Shown here piece after piece: positions 8,137 through 15,015 of a DNA stretch of 16,841 bases. Position 1 is the first letter of the stretch, and the number at the start of each line of letters is the position of its first letter. The translations under genes and the position numbers were made by a program. Where the stretch lies: NCBI RefSeq assembly GCF_016718685.1, contig NZ_JADKCX010000058.1, forward strand, positions 1 to 16,841, written 5' to 3'. The DNA is from Haliscomenobacter sp. (GTDB lineage: Bacteria > Bacteroidota > Bacteroidia > Chitinophagales > Saprospiraceae). Under the pieces are notes generated by a model. That model was not told where the DNA came from and searched no databases. It saw only the letters and a program-made list of their open reading frames with translations.

Positions 8137-8997
8137 TTAATACGCCACTTTAATCACCATTGGCGTCGACATATTCGGAAACTTCCGCCAGGCGTTCTGG
8201 CTCCCAAATTGGTAAAAATGGGTGGAGCCAACTGCTGGAAAAGCAATCGGCAAACTCAGCCTACGACCGGTGGGAGCATGATCAATCCATTCCAAACCAA
8301 TGGCTACATCTTCATCAACAATCAAATCGTAGGGTTTTAAATTGACCTCAATCCAGCCCGTTTGGCCTTTTTTGACCTCCACGATGACATTTTCGTTCAA
8401 CAGCGTTTCTCCAGGCTGCCCCTTGTCCAAACGGTAAGCCATCACCCGCAGTTTGGCCCAATCGTAGTCACAATACCCGAGGTAAAACTTGAGGGCATCA
8501 ATGCGGCAAGTTTTACTTTTGCTGCGTTGCGTGTATTTCTTCATTTTGAACTTGCGGGCAATCTCTCCTCCCAGGTTTTGACGGGGATAAGAGGAGATGG
8601 AAAAATTGACATTGCGGTTGCTGCTGGTGCGTTCAAAACCAAATTCTTCAAAGATTAGGGGTTTGATGGTCACTTCGGCCAGATCGTATTTGATGGCTTC
8701 CAGGGTGATTTCGGCACTATTTTCCAACAACTTGCGCAGATTTTGCAATTGAAAAACCCGGCTACTAAAGCCAATCGCGGAAATTTTGATGGTATCACCA
8801 GGGTTAACTTTGTCCACCACCAATTCGAAGCGCCCCCCCTCATTGCTGACTGTTCCTGTAGCGGTGTTCAAGACCCCAATGTTCACATAGGGAATGGGAT
8901 TATTGCTCTGATCCAGAATCGTTCCTTTGACAACATCTTGAGCGTTTAGAAAAAGGAAGCTACCAAAGCAAAGTAAGGAAGAAAGTATTTTTTTCAT
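8137..8997 (-). CDS. Secreted carboxypeptidase-like regulatory domain protein
   Basis: This 286-residue protein has a signal peptide (MKKILSSLLCFGSFLFLNAQ). Residues 22-105 form a CarboxypepD_reg-like Ig-type domain: GTILDQSNNPIPYVNIGVLN, then GTVSNEGGRFEL and DTIKISAIGFSS, the same pattern as the N-terminal extension of SusC-like receptors. Here there is no TonB plug or barrel behind it. Residues 115-286 are a separate beta-rich domain (RIDALKFYLG, LRVMAYRLD, GWIEVNLKPYDLIVDEDVAI) that I do not recognise by name; it may be a jelly roll for binding. It is the first gene of the probable operon with the DUF1648 and thioredoxin-fold genes, and its 5' region holds a palindrome and is shared with the divergent desaturase gene. 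The protein should be periplasmic or on the cell surface. Confidence 0.78.
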   Translation of the reverse strand: MKKILSSLLCFGSFLFLNAQDVVKGTILDQSNNPIPYVNIGVLNTATGTVSNEGGRFELVVDKVNPGDTIKISAIGFSSRVFQLQNLRKLLENSAEITLEAIKYDLAEVTIKPLIFEEFGFERTSSNRNVNFSISSYPRQNLGGEIARKFKMKKYTQRSKSKTCRIDALKFYLGYCDYDWAKLRVMAYRLDKGQPGETLLNENVIVEVKKGQTGWIEVNLKPYDLIVDEDVAIGLEWIDHAPTGRRLSLPIAFPAVGSTHFYQFGSQNAWRKFPNMSTPMVIKVAY

Positions 8998-9008
8998 GTG
9001 TCCTGTTT

Positions 9009-9026
9009 ATAGCGAAAATTCGCTAT
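9009..9026. promoter_or_regulatory. 18-base palindrome in a divergent intergenic region
   Basis: ATAGCGAAAATTCGCTAT is two 8-base inverted halves around AA, followed by seven T on the plus strand. It lies 11 bases upstream of the CarboxypepD_reg-like gene, between that gene and the divergent desaturase gene. It could be an operator for a dimeric regulator or a leader hairpin. A terminator is less likely, because no gene on the plus strand ends just before it. Confidence 0.4.
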
Positions 9027-9123
9027 TTTTTTCAAAGAATGTTGTTTCTGAAAAGCAAAATAATTTAATTTAGCGTGTTTTTTATCGCCTACAAAGATTT
9101 TTTGTACATCAATCAGATCGCAT

Positions 9124-10344
9124 ATGGAAGCCTACGGAGCAATTCTCAACATGGTTATGCCCATTTTCGTCCTCCTCTTTTTGGTCGAAAAGGTGGTGGA
9201 ATGGTATCGGGGGGCGCAAGTCATCCGGGGGTTGGACAGCGTATCCAGCTTTTCTTCCGGCATCACCAACGTGGTGAAGGATGTATTGGGAATTGGAATC
9301 AGCGTGATCACCTATGAGTGGTTGGTTCAACGGGTTGCCCTCACCCAATTGCCTGCCAATTCCATTTGGGCTTTTGTCATCGGTTTTTTGGTGGTCGATT
9401 TTCAGGGCTACTGGGTGCATCGTTGGTCGCACGAAATCAATTTTTTGTGGAACCGCCACATCATTCACCACAGCAGTGAGGAGTTCAACTTGTCCTGTGC
9501 CTTGCGGCAATCGGTTTCTTCGTTCATCAACTACTTCACCATCCTGCTTTTGCCCGCAGCACTATTGGGCGTGCCTACTATGGTGGTGGCGGTGATTGGT
9601 CCTTTACACCTGTTTTTACAATACTGGTACCATACCCAACTCATCAACAAAATGGGGATTTTGGAATACATCCTGGTCACCCCCTCGCACCACCGCGTTC
9701 ACCACGCCATGAACAAGGAATATTTGGATAAAAACTACGGCCAGATCTTTATTTTTTGGGACAAATGGTTTGGAACCTTTCAGGAAGAATTACCCGAAAT
9801 AAAACCCGTATATGGTGTAACCCGCCCGGTGCGCACCTGGAATCCCATCAAAATCAACTTCCAGCACCTCTGGCTCTTGATGCAAGACGCCTGGCGTACC
9901 CGCAATTGGTGGGACAAACTGCGCGTATGGTTCATGCCAACGGGTTGGCGGCCTGCGGATGTGGTAGAAAAGTACCCTGTGGACAGCATCAAAGACGTGT
10001 ATCACTTTGAGAAATACGACACCAAAGCTTCAAGGGCGCTGATTGCCTGGAGTTGGGTGCAGATGTTTTTTAATTACTTTTTGCTCAGTTATTTTTTTGC
10101 CAACCTGGTCAACATCGGTAGCCCCGGCATTTTTTATTATGGCGGGTTCTTGTTCCTCGCCATTTTTGCCTACACCGAACTGATGGACCGAAATCCCTAT
10201 GCTGTGTATTTTGAGGCGGTTAAATCGGCTTTGGGTTTGTATCTCATTTACCAATCGGGCGGGACTGGTTTGGAGCAACTCAAAACTGGGGTGCCTGGTT
10301 TGTTTACCTGGTCGGTGCTTATTTTGTGGTGTCGGTATTCATGA
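9124..10344 (+). CDS. Sterol desaturase/fatty acid hydroxylase family membrane di-iron enzyme
   Basis: This is an integral membrane oxygenase-type protein (406 residues as read). The three histidine boxes that bind two irons are all present: HRWSH (residues 99-103), HIIHH (112-116) and HHRVHH (189-194). Membrane helices lie near residues 8-24, 50-70, 80-98, 132-168 and in the C-terminal third. Family members hydroxylate or desaturate lipids, sterols or carotenoids, or cleave ether lipids; the substrate here cannot be told from sequence. The last 27 residues as read look wrong. Adding one G to the run at 10261-10263 restores a hydrophobic tail (DWFGATQNWGAWFVYLVGAY) and moves the stop to TAA at 10389-10391. 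That overlaps the last bases of the convergent AraC-type gene. It diverges from the CarboxypepD_reg-like gene across 126 bases. Confidence 0.88.
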   Translation: MEAYGAILNMVMPIFVLLFLVEKVVEWYRGAQVIRGLDSVSSFSSGITNVVKDVLGIGISVITYEWLVQRVALTQLPANSIWAFVIGFLVVDFQGYWVHRWSHEINFLWNRHIIHHSSEEFNLSCALRQSVSSFINYFTILLLPAALLGVPTMVVAVIGPLHLFLQYWYHTQLINKMGILEYILVTPSHHRVHHAMNKEYLDKNYGQIFIFWDKWFGTFQEELPEIKPVYGVTRPVRTWNPIKINFQHLWLLMQDAWRTRNWWDKLRVWFMPTGWRPADVVEKYPVDSIKDVYHFEKYDTKASRALIAWSWVQMFFNYFLLSYFFANLVNIGSPGIFYYGGFLFLAIFAYTELMDRNPYAVYFEAVKSALGLYLIYQSGGTGLEQLKTGVPGLFTWSVLILWCRYS

Positions 10345-10387
10345 CACTCGTGTTTGTGGAAAAAGAAATCAGGTTAACTGTAGCAAA

Positions 10388-11357
10388 CTAAACTTCCTTG
10401 TTGTATTTGTTCCGGTATTCGATGGGAGTAAGGCCCGTCAGTTTTTTAAAAACGGTGCGGAAAGCCTTCGTATCCGTGTACCCCACATCGTACATCACCT
10501 CGTTGATGTTTTTGCGACTGGATTCAAAACTGCGTTTGGCGGCTTCAATCTTGACCCGTTGGAGGTATTCCACCACGGTATTGCCCGTGGCTTGTTTAAA
10601 GCGGCGTTCAAAACTCCGGCGGCTTACAGCCACTGAATCGGCCAATTGGTCTACACTGATTTTATCCTGATAGTTGGCCTCAATAAAGTCTTGAGTCTGT
10701 TTGATCTCCTGGTCTTTGTGGTCTTTTTGCCCTTTGAACATGGCGAAAGCCGACTGGTTGTTACGGTCAATATCGATGGCAAAATATTTGGCGGCCAATA
10801 TCGCGGTATCGCGATCGGTGTATTTTTCCAAAAGATACAACAAGAGGTTCCAGTAAGAATTAGCGCCGCCACTCGAATACAAGCCTTGTTCGTCGGTGAT
10901 GATGCTGCCGTCGCCACTTCCACCTGGGGAACGTCTCCCGAAATTCATTGTAAAAGCCCAGTGGGTAGAACATTTTTTTACCATCCAATAACCCTGTCGA
11001 AGCCAGTAAAAAAGCCCCTACACAAAGCGAAGCTACTTCGGCTCCCTGCTGATGTTGTTGGACAATCCAGGGAATGATGTCCTGGTTTTTTTCGACAGCT
11101 TGCTTCATGTCTCCAAATAGAGCCGGGATGACCACCAAATCCGTGCGTTTGACTTCCGCCAAAACTTTGTCGGCATGCACCGAAAATACCCCATCGTGCA
11201 ACCTGACTTCCTTGTTTTGACCGACCAACTCCACCGCAAACAAGGGCGCTTTGCCCGCAGACATCAAAAATTGATTGGCCGCAGTAAACATGTACCGAGG
11301 GTCGGCCACGGCCTCCATCACAGCAGATTCTGGAACTAATATGGATACCTGTTTCAT
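10388..11357 (-). CDS. GlxA-type AraC-family transcriptional regulator (DJ-1/PfpI domain + HTH), frame broken
   Basis: The N-terminal half (bases 11357 to about 10975) is a DJ-1/PfpI-like domain: MKQVSILVPESAVMEA, then ASLCVGAFLLASTGLL with Cys112 at the nucleophile-elbow position. The C-terminal part (to 10388) is a double helix-turn-helix AraC domain (ISVDQLADSVAVSRRSFERR, then NINEVMYDVGYTDTKAFRTV). The two halves are in different frames. Four one-base changes in short runs between 10985 and 10915 join them into about 322 residues: one A too many in a seven-A run, one T missing, and two single C missing. The restored junction reads KKCSTHWAFYNEFRETFPQV, as expected for the family. The gene diverges from the VOC gene by 112 bases and may control it, an inference from layout. 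Its stop (TAG, 10390-10388) abuts the desaturase gene. The effector is unknown. Confidence 0.85.
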
Positions 11358-11469
11358 GCAGTAAAGATAGGCATTCCTTTTGGCGCAATCAACCCCTTAA
11401 ACCGTCGTTTTTGCACCCGATTAAATCCAAATTCTACCTACATCTTTGTATTGGAACAAATGTGATGCC

Positions 11470-11910
11470 ATGAATCAACTGATCATCTACCTTACTTTTA
11501 ATGGCAATTGCCGGGAAGCCATGAGTTTTTACCAGGCTTGCCTGGGTGGTGAACTGGAGTTCCAAACCATCGGAGAATCGCCCATGGCGGAGCAATTGCC
11601 CGAAAAAATCAAAGATTTTATCCTGCATGCCACCTTGCGCAATGAGCATTTGCTGTTGATGGGCACCGATATGGTGGGCGAACAAGGATTGGTCAAAGGT
11701 AACGCCATGTCAATTTTGATTGAGTGCCAAAACGAAACTGAAATTCAGGTGTATTACCGATTACTTTCTCGAGGTGGCCGGACAACCCATCCCATCGAAA
11801 GTACGTTTTGGGGGGCATTATTTGGCGGTCTGACGGATAAATATGGCAACAATTGGCTATTGCATTGTGCAAAAACCCAAAGATTAACGCAAGTGGAAGC
11901 AGCAAATTGA
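11470..11910 (+). CDS. VOC-superfamily protein, PhnB/YjdN-like
   Basis: This is a 146-residue cytosolic protein. The start at 11470 (MNQLIIYLTFNGNCREAM) matches the usual beginning of PhnB-like proteins, so the in-frame ATG at 11446 is disfavoured. Later motifs are SFYQACLGGELEF (about 18-30), EHLLLMGTDM (about 59-68) and FGGLTDKYGNNWLLHC (about 119-134), all typical of the glyoxalase/bleomycin-resistance fold in its PhnB-like branch, which is about 140 residues long. Members often come beside AraC-type or other regulators. Enzymatic activity is usually not known, and no substrate is claimed here. It is transcribed away from the AraC-type regulator and lies 44 bases ahead of the epimerase-like gene on the same strand, with a small hairpin between. 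Confidence 0.85.
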   Translation: MNQLIIYLTFNGNCREAMSFYQACLGGELEFQTIGESPMAEQLPEKIKDFILHATLRNEHLLLMGTDMVGEQGLVKGNAMSILIECQNETEIQVYYRLLSRGGRTTHPIESTFWGALFGGLTDKYGNNWLLHCAKTQRLTQVEAAN

Positions 11911-11923
11911 GGCATTTATGCCT
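11910..11923 (+). other. Small palindrome after the VOC gene stop
   Basis: AGGCATTTATGCCT is self-complementary except for the central TT and begins on the last base of the VOC stop codon. It can form a 5-bp hairpin with a TTTA loop, followed by TATATTT. It may be a weak terminator or mRNA end-protecting hairpin between this gene and the epimerase-like gene. Confidence 0.35.
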
Positions 11924-11954
11924 ATATTTAAAGTCCAAAAAGCTGCCTTTCATC

Positions 11955-13319
11955 ATGCTGATCAAGAACTACATCATTTTCTGCACCCTCATGCTCTTTT
12001 TTTCCCATTGTAAAATCCCAACTGCTCAAGTCGAGGCGACCACATCGACCGAGCGCATCCAACTTGCCGATACCCTGGAACAATTGCTCAAATCCAATCT
12101 GGTTGACACCTGGTATCCCGCTGCTATCGATACTCAATACGGAGGATATCTTTCTACCTTTAACGCTACGTTCAAACCCGTAGGCAATCAGGATAAAATG
12201 ATTGTTTCTCAGGCCCGGCACCTTTGGAACAATGCCAAAGCGTCCCAACATTGGCCTGCTGAAAAAAAATACCGAGACTTCGCCCGCCACGGCTTTGCTT
12301 TTTTACAAGATAAAATGTGGGACAAAGACCACGGCGGGTTTTTCTGGCAAGTAGATCGATCTGGTAAGCCACGCGGAGATTCATCAAAAACTGCTTATGG
12401 CAATGCCTTTGGATTGTATGCGGTTTCAGCCTACTATGCGGCGAGCAAGGATCCGGCGGCGCTGGCTATGGCCCAAAAATCCTTCCGTTGGTTGGAACAA
12501 TATAGCCATGACCCCATCCACGGTGGGTATTACCAGCACCTCAGCAAAACCGGCGCCATCCAAAAAAGACTCAGTACGACCCCATCTACTTCCGATCTGG
12601 GGTATAAAGATCAAAACAGTTCGATCCATTTGTTGGAAGCCTTTACGGAGTTGTACCAAATTTGGCCCGATCCCATGGTCAAAACCCGGCTGGAAGAAAT
12701 GATTTACCTGATTCGGGATAAAATTGTCAATGAAAAAGGTAACCTGGTTTTGTTTTTTCAGCCCGACTGGACTCCAGTGAGTTTTCGTGATTCTAGCCGC
12801 ACCAGTATCCTGCGCCATCATGCCCTCGATCATGTATCCTGGGGCCACGATATCGAAACGGCATACCTCCTGATGGAAGCTTCCCATGTGGCTGGCTGGC
12901 ACAATGATACTATCACCTGGCGCATCGCAAAAAAAATGACCGATCAATGCCTGAACCTGGGTTGGGATGATGCCCTGGGAGGTTTTTACGATGAAGGGTA
13001 TTTTTTTAAGCCCAACGGAATCACCGTAACCCAGGATACCAAAAACTGGTGGACCCAGGCCGAAGCACTGAATACCTTGCTGATCATGGCCGATCTCTAT
13101 CCCCGTGACCCCTTGGACTATTATTCCAAATTCAAAAAGCAGTGGGCCTACATCAAGCAATACCTGATCGACCACCAAAACGGGGAATGGTACGACAGTG
13201 GGCTGGATAAAGACCCCCGCAGTGCCCAACGCAACAAAGGGCACATCTGGAAGGCCGGGTATCATCAGTATCGAACCCTGGAAAACTGTATCCTGCGATT
13301 GAGGGAAAAACACAAGTAA
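11955..13319 (+). CDS. Exported AGE/cellobiose 2-epimerase-family protein
   Basis: This 454-residue protein has an (alpha/alpha)6-barrel of the N-acylglucosamine 2-epimerase superfamily. The best motif agreement is with cellobiose 2-epimerase and related mannose/glucose epimerases: ARHLW (87-91), NSSIHLLEAFTELY (221-234), SWGHDIETAYLL (295-306), NWWTQAEAL (364-372) and IWKAGYHQYRTLE (431-443). His225, His298 and His437 fit the catalytic histidines of the family, and Arg88 the conserved arginine. The family inverts C2 of free sugars or of the reducing-end glucose of disaccharides. Unusually, the protein starts with a hydrophobic signal (MLIKNYIIFCTLMLFFSHC). Cys19 could be lipidated, although His at -1 makes a poor lipobox. 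It would thus act in the periplasm. The ATG at 11955 is chosen because it opens the signal peptide; the frame stays open upstream into the VOC gene. The exact sugar is unknown. Confidence 0.85.
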   Translation: MLIKNYIIFCTLMLFFSHCKIPTAQVEATTSTERIQLADTLEQLLKSNLVDTWYPAAIDTQYGGYLSTFNATFKPVGNQDKMIVSQARHLWNNAKASQHWPAEKKYRDFARHGFAFLQDKMWDKDHGGFFWQVDRSGKPRGDSSKTAYGNAFGLYAVSAYYAASKDPAALAMAQKSFRWLEQYSHDPIHGGYYQHLSKTGAIQKRLSTTPSTSDLGYKDQNSSIHLLEAFTELYQIWPDPMVKTRLEEMIYLIRDKIVNEKGNLVLFFQPDWTPVSFRDSSRTSILRHHALDHVSWGHDIETAYLLMEASHVAGWHNDTITWRIAKKMTDQCLNLGWDDALGGFYDEGYFFKPNGITVTQDTKNWWTQAEALNTLLIMADLYPRDPLDYYSKFKKQWAYIKQYLIDHQNGEWYDSGLDKDPRSAQRNKGHIWKAGYHQYRTLENCILRLREKHK

Positions 13320-13411
13320 GCGATCCGCTTGTAGCTGACAAAAGGGCCAAAACACCAATGAATCCACTACAAAAACGAGAAAGTTAAAATCGTCCGATTT
13401 TTTCTGCCAAA

Positions 13412-13445
13412 TTGGCACGCCAATCCGAAATATCCCTTACTTTTG
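13412..13445 (+). promoter_or_regulatory. Bacteroidota-type promoter for miaB
   Basis: TTG at 13412-13414 and TACTTTTG at 13438-13445 match the -33 and -7 elements (TTG, TAnnTTTG) of the Bacteroidota primary sigma factor, spaced by 23 bases, at the upper end of the known range. Transcription would begin near 13452, about 30 bases before the ATG at 13481. This argues against the upstream in-frame TTG start at 13412, which is the -33 element itself. Confidence 0.65.
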
Positions 13446-13480
13446 TATCCCGCAAAACCTGCGAGGCAAAACATGTGACC

Positions 13481-14926
13481 ATGCATTTGTACAATGACAA
13501 TCCGACCTTGCTAGATGTGCAGCACCAGATGAATGAGGAGCAGCAAGGGGAAGTCTTTTATAAAAACATTCCTGAACTAACGGATAGCGAAGCGGGCAAA
13601 CACTTCTACATCGAGAGTTATGGTTGCCAGATGAACTTCAGCGACAGCGAAATTGTGGCTTCCATTTTGGCAGAAGTAGGCTTCAAACCTACCCGCAACC
13701 TGGAGTCAGCCGATTTGATCCTGGTCAATACCTGTTCGATTCGTGAAAAAGCCGAAGAAACCGTGCGCAAACGCCTGCGGATATTCGACGCGATCAAGCG
13801 CCAGAAACCTGGCACCCTGGTGGGGGTACTCGGCTGTATGGCCGAACGCCTCAAATCCAAGTTTTTGGAAGAAGAGCGTTTGGTTGACCTCGTGGTTGGG
13901 CCCGATGCCTACCGCGATCTGCCCAAACTTGTCGCCACCGCCGAAGACGGCGACAAAGGGGTCAATGTTTTCCTTTCGCGGGAAGAAACATATGCCGACA
14001 TCAGTCCGCTGCGGCTGGATTCCAAGGGCGTAAGTGCCTTTATCTCCATCATGCGGGGCTGCGACAACATGTGTTCCTTCTGTGTGGTGCCTTTCACCCG
14101 TGGCCGTGAGCGCAGTCGTGACGCCTTCAGCATTTTGGCCGAAGCACAAGAATTGTACGAACGTGGATATCGGGAAGTAACGCTTCTGGGGCAAAACGTG
14201 GATTCCTACAAATGGACCAACCCGGAGACCGAAACCCTGGTAAATTTCGCCCATTTGTTGGAAATGGTAGCCCTGGTTGCTCCTGATCTACGGGTGCGTT
14301 TTTCCACCTCACACCCCAAAGACATCACCAATGAGGTGCTGCATACCATCGCCAAATACCCGAATATCTGCAAGTACATTCACTTGCCTGTACAATCGGG
14401 TAACAGCGACGTGCTGGAACGGATGAACCGCACCTACGACCGCGAATGGTACATGGAACGCATTGAGGCCATCCGGCAAATTATCCCGGATTGTGCCATT
14501 TCATCCGACATCATTGCGGGCTTTTGCAGCGAAACCGAAGCAGAGCACCAGGATACCTTGAGCATGATTGAATTTGCGGACTACAGCATGTCCTACATGT
14601 TCTTTTACTCCGAACGCCCTGGTACCCTGGCAGCGCGCAAGTATCCCGACGACATTTCTTTGGAGGTCAAAAAACGGCGTTTGCAAGAAATCATCAACTT
14701 GCAAAACCAAGTGAGCTTCCGCCACAACCAACGCGATATTGGTAAGGTTTATGAAGTGTTGATTGAGGGCGATTCCCGTAAATCCGAGCAGGATTTTTGT
14801 GGGCGCAACTCCCAAAACAAGATGATTGTGTTTCCTAAAGTTCCTGGTTATCAGCCTGGGCAATACATTAATGTCCTCGTTAAAGCTGCGAGTAGTGCAA
14901 CTTTGATTGGGGAAGCAAAATTTTAA
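13481..14926 (+). CDS. miaB: tRNA-2-methylthio-N6-dimethylallyladenosine synthase MiaB
   Basis: MiaB is a cytosolic radical-SAM methylthiotransferase that adds a methylthio group to i6A at position 37 of tRNAs reading UNN codons. The protein has 481 residues. The N-terminal UPF0004 domain holds three cluster-binding cysteines: Cys49 (SYGCQMN), Cys85 (NTCSIREKAEE) and Cys119 (GCMAER). The radical-SAM motif CDNMCSFC gives Cys194, Cys198 and Cys201. Further family signatures are LLGQNVDSY, STSHPKD and HLPVQSGN. A TRAM-type RNA-binding domain ends the protein (about 415-481; GKVYEVLIEG, GYQPGQYINVLV). NTCSIREKAEE and the overall length favour MiaB over MtaB or RimO. The start at 13481 is supported by the promoter just upstream. 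The frame is intact. A hairpin repeat separates it from the sigma-54 activator gene 89 bases downstream. Confidence 0.96.
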   Translation: MHLYNDNPTLLDVQHQMNEEQQGEVFYKNIPELTDSEAGKHFYIESYGCQMNFSDSEIVASILAEVGFKPTRNLESADLILVNTCSIREKAEETVRKRLRIFDAIKRQKPGTLVGVLGCMAERLKSKFLEEERLVDLVVGPDAYRDLPKLVATAEDGDKGVNVFLSREETYADISPLRLDSKGVSAFISIMRGCDNMCSFCVVPFTRGRERSRDAFSILAEAQELYERGYREVTLLGQNVDSYKWTNPETETLVNFAHLLEMVALVAPDLRVRFSTSHPKDITNEVLHTIAKYPNICKYIHLPVQSGNSDVLERMNRTYDREWYMERIEAIRQIIPDCAISSDIIAGFCSETEAEHQDTLSMIEFADYSMSYMFFYSERPGTLAARKYPDDISLEVKKRRLQEIINLQNQVSFRHNQRDIGKVYEVLIEGDSRKSEQDFCGRNSQNKMIVFPKVPGYQPGQYINVLVKAASSATLIGEAKF

Positions 14927-14928
14927 AG

Positions 14929-15010
14929 GGTTCTAGGGTTCGTAGGTTCGAAGTTCGAGGGTTCAGTCCCCGCTACCTGGAACCCTCGAACCCTGGAACA
15001 TTCGAACCCT
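14929..15010. repeat. Long hairpin of phased GTTC words in front of the sigma-54 activator gene
   Basis: GTTCGAGGGTTC (14953-14964) pairs perfectly with GAACCCTCGAAC (14980-14991) around a 15-base loop, and imperfect pairing continues outward on both sides. GTTC recurs at 14930, 14938, 14946, 14953 and 14961, and its complement GAAC at 14980, 14988, 14996 and 15004, so the step is 7-8 bases. It fills nearly all of the 89-base gap and ends five bases before the next ATG, so it would be part of that gene's leader if transcribed from miaB. Function unknown. Confidence 0.85.
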
Positions 15011-15015
15011 CACAT

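Noticed and set aside
11362..11392. Promoter for the AraC-type gene (minus strand TTG, 20 bases, TATCTTTA)
   Set aside because: The spacing fits, but only four bases separate the -7 element from the ATG, so the transcript would be leaderless; not supported enough to annotate.
11441..11448. CATCTTTG as -7 element for the VOC gene
   Set aside because: It has one mismatch to TAnnTTTG, and the nearest TTG upstream is 27 bases away, too far.
13318..13330. AAGCG/CGCTT hairpin after the epimerase-family gene
   Set aside because: The stem is only five bases and no T-run follows; too weak to call a terminator.
12426..13418. 330-residue open frame on the minus strand
   Set aside because: It lies fully antisense to the epimerase-family gene, whose motifs are clear, and has no recognisable domain or signal; it is an open shadow frame.
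13413..13434. Sigma-54 promoter (TGGCACG) upstream of miaB
   Set aside because: The -24 half matches, but the -12 half lacks the required GC at the right spacing, and a good TTG/TAnnTTTG promoter overlaps it.
13706..14254. 182-residue minus-strand frame inside miaB
   Set aside because: The miaB frame carries all catalytic cysteines here; the antisense product matches nothing known to me.
14929..14950. Telomere-like GGGTTCTAGGGTTCG stretch
   Set aside because: The word is GTTC-based and mirrored into a hairpin; the similarity to TTAGGG arrays is coincidental.
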